64,000 nucleotides of DNA from Microbacterium helvum. GTDB lineage: Bacteria; Actinomycetota; Actinomycetes; Actinomycetales; Microbacteriaceae. A model generated the notes under the pieces. That model made no database searches, was not told the DNA's origin, and was given only the letters and a program-made list of their open reading frames with translations. The translations under genes were made by a program, and so were the position numbers. Location: contig NZ_JACXZS010000003.1 in NCBI RefSeq assembly GCF_014779795.1, positions 1-64,000 of the forward strand. The letters run 5' to 3'. Of the stretch, positions 1-7,585 are shown one piece after another (within the stretch, counting starts at the first letter, position 1; each line of letters begins with the position of its first letter).

Positions 1-216
1 CGCCGGGGTGACGGGCGCCGTCACCGCGGCGGCTGCGGCCGGGGCGGCGGCACCGGCGGGCGCGGCACCGGGCGCTGCGGCGGCCGCGGCGTCCGGCATC
101 CTCCGCACCTTCACACCGAACAGGTCGGCCCTCAGCGAGTAGACCACCGAGAACACGAAAGCCCACATCAGCACGAGGAAGCCGATGCGCAGCAGCAGCA
201 GCGTGAGCTCGCTCAT
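1..216 (-). CDS. fhaB: FHA-domain protein FhaB, N-terminal part only
   Basis: The gene runs off the left edge, so only the first 72 residues are visible. They begin MSELTLLLLRIGFLVLMWAF, one membrane-spanning helix, followed by VVYSLRADLFGVKVRR and an Ala/Pro/Gly-rich linker. This matches the start of actinobacterial FhaB (FipA), which carries a C-terminal FHA domain that reads phosphothreonine marks made by Ser/Thr kinases such as PknA/PknB and acts in cell-wall growth and division. The FHA domain itself lies outside the window. The ATG at 216 overlaps the fhaA stop by 4 bases (ATGA), so the two are translationally coupled. The call rests on the N-terminal helix and on being directly downstream of fhaA. 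Confidence 0.85.
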   Translation of the reverse strand, partial: MSELTLLLLRIGFLVLMWAFVFSVVYSLRADLFGVKVRRMPDAAAAAAPGAAPAGAAAPAAAAAVTAPVTPA

Positions 217-977
217 GCCAGCGGTCCCCTCTCGCTCGGGTCGTAGGCGGCGCTGCCGAGGTCGAGTCGCCGCGTGGCGTCGTCGAGGGATGCCGGCGGC
301 CGCGGCGGCGCGGCCTGCGCGACCACGCGGAACACGATGTCGGTGCGGCCGATGCGCACGGTCGAATCCGGCGGCAGGGCTGCCTCGGTGACCTTGCGGC
401 CGTCGAGCATCGTGCCGTTCGTGGAACCCATGTCGCGCACCATGGCGCGTTCGCCGTCCCACAGGATCTCGACGTGCTTGCGGCTCGTGCCCGAATCGGC
501 GACGGTGATGTCGGCGTCGCTGCCACGCCCGATGACGGTGCGCGACTTCGTGAGCGGGATGCGGCGACCCTCGACGTCGACGACGCCGCGCCAGGCGACG
601 CGACCGCCTTGCGCCGTTGCCGACTCGACGCGCAGCGTGCCGGTGCCGAGCTGGTCGTCCCGGCGCAGCGCGATCGTGACCGGTCCGGCGAAGGAGTAAC
701 CCTGCGCCTTGGCGTGCTTGTGGACGAGCGTGTCGAGCTCGTTGGTGAGCGCGTCGCCCAGGGCGGACATGCGCTCGTCGTCGGCGGCCGACAGCCGCAC
801 CGTGAACGTGTTCGGCGCCAGGATGCGGTCGCGGCTGACCACGGCCGCCTTCTTGTCGAGTTCGCTGCGCAGGGCCGATGCGATCTCGACTGGCTGGATG
901 CCGCTGCGGAAGGTCTTGGCGAACGCGCTGTTCACAGCGCGTTCGAGACCTTTCTCGAAGCTGTCAAGTAGTCCCAC
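213..977 (-). CDS. fhaA: DUF3662 and FHA domain-containing protein FhaA
   Basis: A protein of 254 residues. Residues 1-115 are the DUF3662 domain (start MGLLDSFEKGLERAVNSAFA). Residues about 138-220 are an FHA domain with the phosphothreonine-binding features GRGSDAD, SGTSRKHVEI and DMGSTNGTMLDGRKV. Known FhaA proteins bind phosphorylated MviN/FhaB-type partners at the membrane and restrain peptidoglycan synthesis. Mycobacterial FhaA is about 527 residues because of a long disordered linker; this form lacks most of that linker and instead has about 30 residues after the FHA domain. It is the first visible gene of the leftward fhaA-fhaB operon. A purine-rich GAGGAGC lies just before the ATG. 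Confidence 0.93.
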   Translation of the reverse strand: MGLLDSFEKGLERAVNSAFAKTFRSGIQPVEIASALRSELDKKAAVVSRDRILAPNTFTVRLSAADDERMSALGDALTNELDTLVHKHAKAQGYSFAGPVTIALRRDDQLGTGTLRVESATAQGGRVAWRGVVDVEGRRIPLTKSRTVIGRGSDADITVADSGTSRKHVEILWDGERAMVRDMGSTNGTMLDGRKVTEAALPPDSTVRIGRTDIVFRVVAQAAPPRPPASLDDATRRLDLGSAAYDPSERGPLA

Positions 978-991
978 GGAGCTCCTCTTGA

Positions 992-1050
992 GGGGGGGTG
1001 CCGGTTGCTACATGCTAATTGCACACGCTGTGCCCGTCATGGATCGAAGA
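992..1050 (-). promoter_or_regulatory. Possible fhaA promoter
   Basis: Reading leftward, an ATGACG hexamer is followed after 17 bases by TAGCAT, about 30 bases before the fhaA start. This resembles a weak housekeeping -35/-10 pair and lies in the only AT-richer patch between fhaA and the terminator at 1085-1119. It is a pattern match only. Confidence 0.3.
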
Positions 1051-1084
1051 GACACAGTACGCGACGACGGTGGACGGACACGAC

Positions 1085-1119
1085 GACGCCCGGCCCCGCG
1101 GCACGCGGGGCCGGGCGTC
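1085..1119. terminator. Hairpin terminator after the esterase operon
   Basis: A perfect 16-bp stem (1085-1100 with 1104-1119) closed by a three-base GCA loop lies 7 bases after the stop of the 717-residue hydrolase gene. There is no T tract, as is common for hairpin terminators in high-GC Actinobacteria. It isolates the esterase operon from fhaA. Confidence 0.7.
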
Positions 1120-1125
1120 CGGACG

Positions 1126-3279
1126 TCAGCCGAGGACGATGTCGTGGGTGCCGGCCTGCAGCTCCACGTGCTGCATCGAACCGTCGCGATGCAGTCGCAC
1201 CGTGGTCGGCCCGTCCGTGGTCACCCGCAGCTGCACCGTCGTGCCGTCGGCGAACCCGGCAGCCGTCAGATCGACGTCCGCCGACGCGACGTTGGCGAAC
1301 TCGAGCGTGAGCTCGTCGTTCGCGGGGACCGCGGCCGTCTCTCGCCGCTCGAGGGTCCGGATCTCGGTCGGGTAGCCGTCGTACACGGCCTCGGCCGTGG
1401 TCGTCACCGGCTCGGTCGCGACCGTGTCGAGAGCCCCGGATCGGGCGGCCGCCCGACTCCAGCGCGCATCGGCGTCCCGGGGGACGAGGGCGTCCAGCCA
1501 GTACGCGCTGTCGGCCACGAGCCCGAGGTCGGGCCGATCCTCGCGCGGATCCCAGCGGAACGCGATCGTGCCCGGTGCCGTCTGCAGCCGCGCATCGCCG
1601 GCGTCCTGCGCGAACTCGCGCCACCCCAGCCAGCCGAAATCGCCGTGCGTGGCGCCCTCGTAGTAGTGCGCGCGGTGCGGCACGCCGGCCGCCTCCAGCG
1701 CTGCGACCCACGAGCGCGTGTTGCCCTCGGCGATGTCGGCGGTGCCGGCGTCGAGGAAGACCCTCATGTCGGCCAGGTTCTCGACGCGGGCGCTGTCGTC
1801 GGCGGCGTCACGGATGCCGGCGGCATTCCGGTACCCGGCGCCAGAGACGATGCCGACACCGGCGAAGACATCGGGATGATTCGTCGCCAGGCGCGTCGCG
1901 CCGACCCCGCCCATCGAGTGCCCCGCGATCGTCGTGCGCGTGCCGTCGATGGCGTACGCGTCCGCCACCCGGTTCCAGGCCTCCCACACATCCAGTTCCG
2001 CCTCGTTCACGTACCACGTGCCGTCACCACGGCCCAGCGGCGAGAGGCAGATCGATCCGCGGTCCTCGCAGACCGGACCGAACAGGTGATCCTCGTTCGC
2101 ACCCCTGAAGCCGTTGTGGTTGTTCCCGCCGCCGTGCAACAGGATCGTCAGCGGCGCCGGTCGCTGCGGATGGTAGGTGGTCGGCACATAGACCAGGTAC
2201 GGCTGAACCTGCCCGTACACCCGGGGTTCGGTCGTCGGCGGCTGCCCGGAGGGCTGCCGCGTGTCGGGATGCAGGCCGGGACCGAGGTCGACGGACGAGA
2301 CGTACCAGCGCGTCGAGAAGCCTGTCGGCGACGGGTGCGGATCGACCGTTCCGCGTGCGAGCTCGCGCCAGTCCAGCTCGAGCGCGAACGGCGACATGTC
2401 GCCTGCGGCCAGCGCGGCGCTCTGGGCGCCGTTGTTCCAACCGGTGGCCCGCTGCGGGCCACCGGCTCTCATGCCCTCCTGCGTCGCGGTGCGGAACGCG
2501 GCGTTGTAGACGCGCATGTCGTCGCGTTCGGGTGCGGCGGCGAACCCGGTGCCCTCGGCGTCTGCGACGCCCGCGGCCAGCCGCACCGTGAAGACCCCGT
2601 TCACGCGCAAGGCCGAGCGGGGCACCTCGGCGACGAACGACTTCGCCTGTTCGTCGACGGTCACCAGGGCGCCGCGTGCAGACAGGTCGCTCCGGCTGCC
2701 GCGCGCGTCTTCGAGCCACACCCCGTCGGCCGAGACGATGAGGAACGCGTCGCTGCCCGGCGACTGCACCCCGGCGCCGCCCGGCCACGCCGACGTGCCG
2801 GTCCGCTCGTCTGCGTCGGTATCGAGCGCCCACACCGCGATCGGAAGGCCGGGATCGGCGAGGGTCGTCCAGTCCACCCGCCAGTACGAGCGGTCGCCGC
2901 GCACGCCGATGCCGGCGCGGAACACGTCCGCGCCGTTCGCGTGGGCGGCCTCGTCGGAATAGGTGAGCGTGCCGTCTCCGACGTCGTCGAACAGCCAGTC
3001 CGTCCACAGCAGGGCGCCGTGGTCGTACCGGCTCGTCCCCGAGGTGCGCGAGAAGGCCTCCGAGAAGGGCCAGGCTCCGGGCGCGGCGAGGGCGGGTTCG
3101 TCGAAGAACGCGGCGGGCGGTGCGGCGGCCGGGATCTCCGGCGGTGCGGCGGCGTTTGCGGATGCGGCGGCGTTCGCGGGTGCGGCGGTCAGTGCCGTGA
3201 CCAGCAGACCCAGGCCGGCGACGGCCGCCGCAGTACGGAGCGATCCTCGACGCGCCGTCTGCCCCTCGCGCGCGATCAT
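1126..3279 (-). CDS. Secreted alpha/beta-hydrolase (esterase/PHB depolymerase-like)
   Basis: A protein of 717 residues with a signal peptide (basic start, hydrophobic AAAVAGLGLLVTALTAAP, likely cleavage after ANA). Residues about 60-290 form a beta-rich accessory region that I do not recognise with certainty. Residues about 345-560 are an alpha/beta hydrolase: oxyanion segment LLHGGGNNHNG, nucleophile elbow GHSMGG (Ser near 454), acid LDAGTAD and histidine in YEGATHGDFG. Residues 600-717 are a beta-rich tail. The fold fits extracellular esterases such as PHB depolymerase-like or feruloyl esterases; the substrate cannot be told from sequence. Its ATG overlaps the stop of the upstream hydrolase gene by 4 bases, so the two are co-translated. 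Confidence 0.8.
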   Translation of the reverse strand: MIAREGQTARRGSLRTAAAVAGLGLLVTALTAAPANAAASANAAAPPEIPAAAPPAAFFDEPALAAPGAWPFSEAFSRTSGTSRYDHGALLWTDWLFDDVGDGTLTYSDEAAHANGADVFRAGIGVRGDRSYWRVDWTTLADPGLPIAVWALDTDADERTGTSAWPGGAGVQSPGSDAFLIVSADGVWLEDARGSRSDLSARGALVTVDEQAKSFVAEVPRSALRVNGVFTVRLAAGVADAEGTGFAAAPERDDMRVYNAAFRTATQEGMRAGGPQRATGWNNGAQSAALAAGDMSPFALELDWRELARGTVDPHPSPTGFSTRWYVSSVDLGPGLHPDTRQPSGQPPTTEPRVYGQVQPYLVYVPTTYHPQRPAPLTILLHGGGNNHNGFRGANEDHLFGPVCEDRGSICLSPLGRGDGTWYVNEAELDVWEAWNRVADAYAIDGTRTTIAGHSMGGVGATRLATNHPDVFAGVGIVSGAGYRNAAGIRDAADDSARVENLADMRVFLDAGTADIAEGNTRSWVAALEAAGVPHRAHYYEGATHGDFGWLGWREFAQDAGDARLQTAPGTIAFRWDPREDRPDLGLVADSAYWLDALVPRDADARWSRAAARSGALDTVATEPVTTTAEAVYDGYPTEIRTLERRETAAVPANDELTLEFANVASADVDLTAAGFADGTTVQLRVTTDGPTTVRLHRDGSMQHVELQAGTHDIVLG

Positions 3280-4607
3280 CGGTTGAACCGATCCGGGTGG
3301 AAGCCCAGGAACCGGGTGTCGCCGAGGTCGAGCGCCGCCGCCGCGCGGTTCATCTGCACGGCGTTCGCGCTGCCCCAGCGACCCGAGTCCAGACGGTCCA
3401 GCAGCAGCTGCGCCGCGGCGACCGTCTCGGCGGCGGTGAAGTTGCAGTGCCCTGCGGATGCGACGTACGTCTGCCGCAGCAGTGAGGCGTTGCCCGCCTG
3501 CGTCACACGCTCCTCGTACTCCTGCTGCTGCGCGACCGTCGAGATCTGGTCTCCGACGTTGTTGAGCGTCACGGTGGGAACGCTGATGCGGCCGGTGAAC
3601 TGGTACGACGCGGCGAAGCGCTCGACGGCGTCGGCGTCGGCCTCGATCCGCTCGCCGGCGTTCACCGCGGCGAGGTCGTCGTCGAGCGAGAGCCCCGCGG
3701 CGTCATAGAGCGCCGACACGACACGACGCGACTCGGGTGAGGCCTTGTGCAGCTGTTCGGCGTAGTCGATCCCGGTGTTCCACGAGGGCATGCCGCCGAA
3801 GACGATCGTGCTCGTGCGGCGGCTGCTCATCGCCTGGCCGATGTAGGGCAGCGGGTCGCCGGCAAGCGCGCCGTACCACGCCGCCTGGTAGCCGTCGGCA
3901 TCGTGCGGATCCGGGTCGGCGATCGCCTGAGACCAGGCGGGCAGCTGCCCGATCGCCGCGGCCAGTGCGATGCGGGCGTGACCTTCCGGCGTCTGCTGCG
4001 CCGCGGCGAGCCGGGTGAGCCACGCGCTGCGCGCGCCTTCGATGTCAGCGGGCACGTCCTCGACCGGCAGCACGCCCTCGGGGTCGAGCAGGCGCGAGAG
4101 CACGAAGACGGTGTCGAGCTTCTGATTCCACTGCGACACGGTCCCCGAGAGTCCGCCGCACGCGGCGAGCACGCCGTCGATGCGGTCGGGACGCAGCTCG
4201 CCCGTCGCGGCGGCGATCATCCCGCCCATCGAGCTGCCCATGGCGATCGCGCGGTCCGGCTCGCGCACGGCGGCGGTGAACGCGTCGAGCGCCTCGATCT
4301 GGTTGTCGACGGCCGCGTCGAGCTGCCATCCCGTGACGTTCCTCGTGGTGCCGCCGTACGCGTAGCCGCGATCTATCAGCGCCCGCTGCGCGGCGGAGGC
4401 CGAGCCGCCCGCGAAGTCCAGGTCGACGAAGACGGTGCCGTTCCAGTCGGCGGGCACCACGAACCGGTAGTTCGTCGAGTCCGACAGCCGGCCCTCGATG
4501 ATCGTGTCGGCATGCTCGGCGGCGACGGCGGGACCGGCCGTCGCCACGAGTGCCACCGCTGCCGCGGCGGCGATGGCGGCACGGGTCTTGCGGTGCGAAT
4601 CAGGCAT
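3276..4607 (-). CDS. Secreted alpha/beta-hydrolase
   Basis: A protein of 443 residues when started at the ATG at 4607, which puts the basic PDSHRKTR directly before the hydrophobic signal segment AAIAAAAAVALVATAGPAVA. The mature part is an alpha/beta hydrolase with WNGTVFVDLDF (oxyanion side), nucleophile elbow GSSMGG (Ser near 127) and a late histidine in ASAGHCNF. It is probably an extracellular esterase or peptidase-like hydrolase of unknown substrate. It is the first gene of a leftward two-hydrolase operon. An AT-rich inverted repeat about 80 bases upstream (4689-4709) looks like the operator. An in-frame earlier start at 4628 would add seven residues and is less likely. Confidence 0.8.
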   Translation of the reverse strand: MPDSHRKTRAAIAAAAAVALVATAGPAVAAEHADTIIEGRLSDSTNYRFVVPADWNGTVFVDLDFAGGSASAAQRALIDRGYAYGGTTRNVTGWQLDAAVDNQIEALDAFTAAVREPDRAIAMGSSMGGMIAAATGELRPDRIDGVLAACGGLSGTVSQWNQKLDTVFVLSRLLDPEGVLPVEDVPADIEGARSAWLTRLAAAQQTPEGHARIALAAAIGQLPAWSQAIADPDPHDADGYQAAWYGALAGDPLPYIGQAMSSRRTSTIVFGGMPSWNTGIDYAEQLHKASPESRRVVSALYDAAGLSLDDDLAAVNAGERIEADADAVERFAASYQFTGRISVPTVTLNNVGDQISTVAQQQEYEERVTQAGNASLLRQTYVASAGHCNFTAAETVAAAQLLLDRLDSGRWGSANAVQMNRAAAALDLGDTRFLGFHPDRFNR

Positions 4608-4688
4608 CTGCAGTTCTCCCTCTTCCAACGTCGTTGTTGTGCGAGCCCGCGACCGGGCTCGGGAGGAAGCCTGCCGTTCCTGAAGCTG

Positions 4689-4709
4689 ATTATCAACCAG
4701 ATTGATAAT
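4689..4709. promoter_or_regulatory. Perfect inverted-repeat operator before the esterase operon
   Basis: ATTATCAA (4689-4696) and TTGATAAT (4702-4709) form a perfect 8-bp inverted repeat with a 5-base spacer. It is strikingly AT-rich for this genome. Read leftward, the copy nearest the gene contains GATAAT, a good -10 hexamer, so a repressor bound here would cover the promoter. MarR- and TetR-type repressors use sites of this shape. No such regulator lies next to it. Confidence 0.6.
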
Positions 4710-4853
4710 TGCTTCTCACTCAACGGGAATACAAGGGTCACGAGACGCGGGATGGCCGCCCCTGCGGCCGAGAGAGGCGCTCGGTTCGGAGTACGCGTTC
4801 GTGCGTGATATCCTCGGGAAGTTGAGTTTCGCGGTTCCTCGGATCCGCGGCTC

Positions 4854-4937
4854 GCGCGAGTGGCGGAATAGGCAGACGCGCTGGCTTCAGGTGCCAGTGC
4901 CCGAAAGGGCGTGGGGGTTCAACTCCCCCCTCGCGCA
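4854..4937 (+). tRNA. leuT: tRNA-Leu, anticodon CAG
   Basis: The acceptor arms GCGCGAG (4854-4860) and CTCGCGC (4930-4936) pair perfectly, with A4937 as discriminator and no encoded CCA. The anticodon stem CTGGC/GCCAG encloses loop TTCAGGT with anticodon CAG at 4888-4890. There is a long variable arm (CCCGAAAGGG) typical of tRNA-Leu, and a T arm with GGTTCAA. The folded length is 84 bases. In mycobacteria and relatives this tRNA lies next to fhaA; here the esterase operon separates them. Confidence 0.95.
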
Positions 4938-4943
4938 CAGAAC

Positions 4944-4971
4944 GAAGGCCCCCGGATCACCGGGGGCCTTC
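4944..4971 (+). terminator. tRNA-Leu terminator
   Basis: A perfect 12-bp stem (4944-4955 with 4960-4971) with an ATCA loop begins 7 bases after the tRNA. It lacks a run of T. Confidence 0.7.
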
Positions 4972-5289
4972 GGCGTTCCCGGGCAGGGGCACCGCGGCTC
5001 GGGCCGTCGAGGCAGCGCGGGATGCGGCATCCCTCCCGCGCGACCGGGTGCGCCGCCTCGATGTACGGGGGTGGGCGGTCGACCTCCCGCCCCGCGGCTC
5101 GCGCTGTCGAATCCGGCATCCGCTGCCGGTCTTGTCGTGTGCACATCCCTCGCGCTGCAGATAACGGCATCCGCTGCTGAAAGTTCTGGGCGCGAATGCC
5201 GATTCCGACAGCGCGTGGATGATGGATGGATGCCGCAGGCCAGGCATGCACCGTGCCGACCGCCGGTACGCAGCGGGTAGCGTGAGAAC
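4972..5289. other. Non-coding stretch of 318 bases
   Basis: Reading frames cross this region on both strands, but none has a recognisable product or a plausible ribosome site. It contains several GGCATCC words and short imperfect repeats. The last 20 bases probably hold the leader of the gene starting at 5290. I see no clear promoter or RNA gene. Confidence 0.4.
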
Positions 5290-5673
5290 GTGCGGGAGTT
5301 GACGGCGGCCGGTGGCGAGTTCGTCCGGGAGCGGCACCTCGGCACCCTCTCCACGATCGCCGGGCGGGGCGGCATCCATGCGGTGCCCGTCGGCTTCACG
5401 TTCCACGACGGGGTCGTCCGTGTCATCACGTCCCGTTCGTCGCAGAAGGTCCGCAACGTCATCGGCTCGCCGACCGCGACGATCAGCGCGGTGGACGGCG
5501 CGAGGTGGATCGCGTTCCAGGGGATGGCGTCCATTCACGACGATCCCGACGAGGTCGCGCGGGCCGTCGAGCTCTACACCGCGAGGTATCGCCGGCCCCG
5601 CGAGAACCCGCAGCGCGTGGCGATCCACCTCGTCCCGCGCCGGTTGATGGGAAGCGCGGGCCTCCTGACGTAG
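5290..5673 (+). CDS. PPOX-class F420/FMN-dependent oxidoreductase-like protein
   Basis: A protein of 127 residues from a GTG start. The arrangement LGTLSTIAGRGGIHAVPVGF, VVRVITSRSSQKVRNV and PTATISAVDGARWIAFQG matches the split beta-barrel of the pyridoxamine 5-phosphate oxidase-like superfamily, especially the small actinobacterial enzymes annotated as probable F420-dependent (TIGR03618 type). The Ser/Lys segment after VITS is the usual cofactor-phosphate contact. F420 rather than FMN use is inferred from the family and lineage. It is a single gene convergent with the GNAT gene at 5772. Confidence 0.8.
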   Translation: MRELTAAGGEFVRERHLGTLSTIAGRGGIHAVPVGFTFHDGVVRVITSRSSQKVRNVIGSPTATISAVDGARWIAFQGMASIHDDPDEVARAVELYTARYRRPRENPQRVAIHLVPRRLMGSAGLLT

Positions 5674-5740
5674 CCCCAGGGGACAGAGCCTCGATCCGCG
5701 GTCACGGCCGGCGCATCAGAGCGGACCCTCGACGCCGAGC

Positions 5741-5759
5741 CCCGGGCGCGTGGCCCGGG
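5741..5759. terminator. Bidirectional hairpin between convergent genes
   Basis: CCCGGGC (5741-5747) and GCCCGGG (5753-5759) pair around a 5-base loop in the gap between the genes ending at 5673 and 5772. The stem is short, and there is no T tract. Confidence 0.4.
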
Positions 5760-5771
5760 TGGATTCCGGAA

Positions 5772-6272
5772 TCAGGCGCCGTCGAGCGACGGCGGCAGGG
5801 TGAAGACGATCTCTTCCACCTCGCGACCGAGGCCGGGGGCGAAGTCGACGTTGCGCGAGACCTCGGTGAAGCCGACCTTGCGCAGCACTGCGATCGACGC
5901 GGTGTTGTGGGCGGCCGCACGCGCGAACAGCGGGCGCACCGGCTCGTGCGCGATCAGCAGTCGCAGCGCGGCGGTGGCGACGCCGCGCCCCCACGCGTGC
6001 CGCGCGATCCAGTAGCTGACCTCACGGTCGCCGTCGACCGTGAACGCCGCAGCCGTGCCGGCGAAGCCGCCGTTCTCGGTCACGACCAGGCACAGCACGT
6101 CGTCGGCGGCGCGCTGGCGGGCGATCCAGGCGTCGAACGCCGCGCGGTCGTCGGGGTCCGATGCCGTGAACGCGGCCATCTCGACCGCCTCGCGATCGCG
6201 CATCATCTCGAAGACGGCGTCGAGGTCGTCGTCGTCGAACGGTCGCAGGTCGATGTGGTTCACGCGGAACAC
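5772..6272 (-). CDS. GNAT family N-acetyltransferase (RimJ/RimL-like)
   Basis: A protein of 166 residues covering a full GNAT fold. It starts HIDLRPFDDDDLDAVFEMM, has the acetyl-CoA phosphate loop region WGRGVATAALRLL (R/Q-x-x-G-x-G/A form) and the late AHNTASIAVLRKVGF motif seen in RimJ/RimL-type enzymes. It probably acetylates an amine on a protein N-terminus, amino acid or small molecule, but the substrate cannot be inferred. It lies between the PPOX gene and the GntR regulator gene on the same strand as the latter, 49 bases downstream of it, so the two may be co-transcribed. Confidence 0.85.
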   Translation of the reverse strand: MFRVNHIDLRPFDDDDLDAVFEMMRDREAVEMAAFTASDPDDRAAFDAWIARQRAADDVLCLVVTENGGFAGTAAAFTVDGDREVSYWIARHAWGRGVATAALRLLIAHEPVRPLFARAAAHNTASIAVLRKVGFTEVSRNVDFAPGLGREVEEIVFTLPPSLDGA

Positions 6273-6321
6273 GCTAGCCGCGGCATCCGACGTCGCATAG
6301 GGCGGTCGAACGCCCCGCAGA

Positions 6322-6954
6322 TCAGGGGAGCCCGTGGATGCTGCGCAGCAGCGCTTCGCCGCGATCGCCGTCGCGCGCGACGAAGGCCTCGCGGAACTGC
6401 TCGTAGGCGGCGGTGCGGCCGATCGGGCAGTCGAGGAACGGCTGCCAGCCCACCATGTCGCGGCGGATCGCGAACTCGTACTCGCGGACGAACTGCAGCA
6501 GCGCGAAGTTGCCGGCCGCGCGCGTGATCACGGCGAAGAAGGCGTGGCTGGCGTCGGCGAGGGCGACGGCGTCATCGGCGCGCGACGCGGCGATGACCTC
6601 GTCGAGTCGCTCCACGGCTTCGGCGATCTCTTCGTCGTCGGCACGCGCGGCCGCCATGCGCACCGCGAAGCCCATGTTGAAGGCGACGAGCTCGGCCGTG
6701 TCGCTCTGCCGGTTCGGGTGCGACACCCGCGTGTAGCGGTGCGGCGACACCTCGACGAGCCCGACGCGCTCCAGCCGCTGCAGCGCTTCGCGCACCGGCG
6801 TCCGCGAGACGCCGAGCCATTCGGCCAGCTCTTGATCGCGGACGCGCTCGCCGGGCGCGAGACGGCCGTCGAGGATCGCCTCGCCCAGGCGCGTGTACAC
6901 CTCGCCTGATAGGACGGCACCGCGCGGGTCGAGCGGAACGAAGGGAGCAGTCAT
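6322..6954 (-). CDS. GntR family transcriptional regulator (FadR/FCD type)
   Basis: A protein of 210 residues from the ATG at 6954; a GTG at 6963 would add three. Residues about 15-80 are the winged helix, with DQELAEWLGVSRTPVREALQ as the helix-turn-helix. Residues 95-210 are an all-alpha FCD effector domain containing histidines compatible with metal or carboxylate binding. Such proteins usually repress a catabolic gene or their own operon. No ribosome site precedes either start, and TACACT at 6970-6965 (leftward) would start transcription almost at the ATG, so a leaderless message is plausible. The only partner on the same strand is the GNAT gene. Confidence 0.85.
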   Translation of the reverse strand: MTAPFVPLDPRGAVLSGEVYTRLGEAILDGRLAPGERVRDQELAEWLGVSRTPVREALQRLERVGLVEVSPHRYTRVSHPNRQSDTAELVAFNMGFAVRMAAARADDEEIAEAVERLDEVIAASRADDAVALADASHAFFAVITRAAGNFALLQFVREYEFAIRRDMVGWQPFLDCPIGRTAAYEQFREAFVARDGDRGEALLRSIHGLP

Positions 6955-7281
6955 GGGTGGCACCAGTGTACGCCGGAGGATTCATCTGCATAGACCCTGA
7001 TCCGCCGCGTGATTCCGCGGAAACGAACCCTCGCCTCGGCGTTGATATATCGGTACGATTGCCATGTCCACGCTACGGCGTGGCCTATCCGGGGGGATCC
7101 GTCGACGCCCGGGCTTCGAGCACCGCTCAGCCCGGGCGTACGATGGGCATACCCCAAACCCTCATCGTCGCGTGCAACGTTTGTGTCACCATCCGACGAG
7201 GGTCTCGCCGTGCGCCCGCGAGTTCACTACGTTGGATGCAATCGCCGCAATCGCGACGAGATCAACGAAGAACGGCAAGTA
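6955..7281. other. Divergent intergenic region upstream of cspA
   Basis: These 327 bases separate the GntR gene (leftward) from the cold-shock gene (rightward). An in-frame extension of the cold-shock reading frame back to 7009 shows no homology and is not believed. Visible structure is the strong hairpin at 7105-7139 and a small GATATATC palindrome at 7044-7051. Part of the region probably forms a long 5-prime leader for the cold-shock mRNA, as is usual for this family. Confidence 0.5.
7105..7139. promoter_or_regulatory. Hairpin upstream of the cold-shock gene
   Basis: ACGCCCGGGCT (7105-7115) and AGCCCGGGCGT (7129-7139) pair perfectly, and an inner GAG/CTC pairing extends the stem towards a CACCG loop. 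It lies 143 bases before the cspA start. It could be an attenuator or cold-responsive leader structure if transcription starts upstream of it, or an upstream-facing terminator. The choice is not decided by the sequence. Confidence 0.45.
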
Positions 7282-7488
7282 ATGGCAACGCAGGGCACCG
7301 TCAAGTGGTTCAACTCCGAGAAGGGATTCGGCTTCATCGCTCCCGATGAAGGCGGCGCAGACGTCTTCGCGCACTACAGCGCCATCGAGGCGAGCGGCTA
7401 CCGCTCGCTCGAAGAGAACCAGCGCGTCGAGTTCGAGATCGCCCAGGGCCCCAAGGGCCTGCAGGCTGAGAACATCCGCCCGCTCTGA
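7282..7488 (+). CDS. cspA: Cold-shock protein (CspA family)
   Basis: A complete 68-residue cold-shock domain beginning [23 protein letters not shown]1 is KGFGFI and RNP2 is DVFAHYSAI, with the aromatic residues that stack on single-stranded nucleic acid. The protein acts as an RNA chaperone in the cytoplasm. The ATG at 7282 was chosen because the conserved domain begins exactly there; upstream in-frame codons do not resemble the family. It is monocistronic and ends before the strong hairpin at 7517-7566. Confidence 0.95.
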   Translation: MATQGTVKWFNSEKGFGFIAPDEGGADVFAHYSAIEASGYRSLEENQRVEFEIAQGPKGLQAENIRPL

Positions 7489-7516
7489 GTCGAGCGGACA
7501 GACCGTAACCGAGGTC

Positions 7517-7566
7517 ACTGAGCCGCGGCATCCCGAATCGAAAGACGGTGGATGCCGCGGTTCAGT
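7517..7566. terminator. Bidirectional terminator between cspA and the DUF2156 gene
   Basis: A 17-bp stem (7517-7533 with 7550-7566) with a single G-U pair and a 16-base loop lies between two convergent genes, 28 bases after cspA and overlapping none of the coding sequence. Confidence 0.7.
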
Positions 7567-7585
7567 CATGCCCGCGCACAGACGT

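Noticed and set aside
709..3708. Open frame of 999 codons on the plus strand over the hydrolase genes
   Set aside because: Arg/Ala/Gly-rich translation with no family features; it is antisense to a hydrolase with signal peptide and complete catalytic motifs. Long shadow frames are expected at this GC content.
4972..5289. Minus-strand frames reaching 223 codons between tRNA-Leu and the PPOX gene
   Set aside because: They run into the tRNA or antisense into the PPOX gene, have odd composition and lack ribosome sites.
7009..7281. N-terminal extension of the cold-shock protein by 91 residues
   Set aside because: The extension is unlike any Csp sequence, and the conserved [10 protein letters not shown] start is at 7282.
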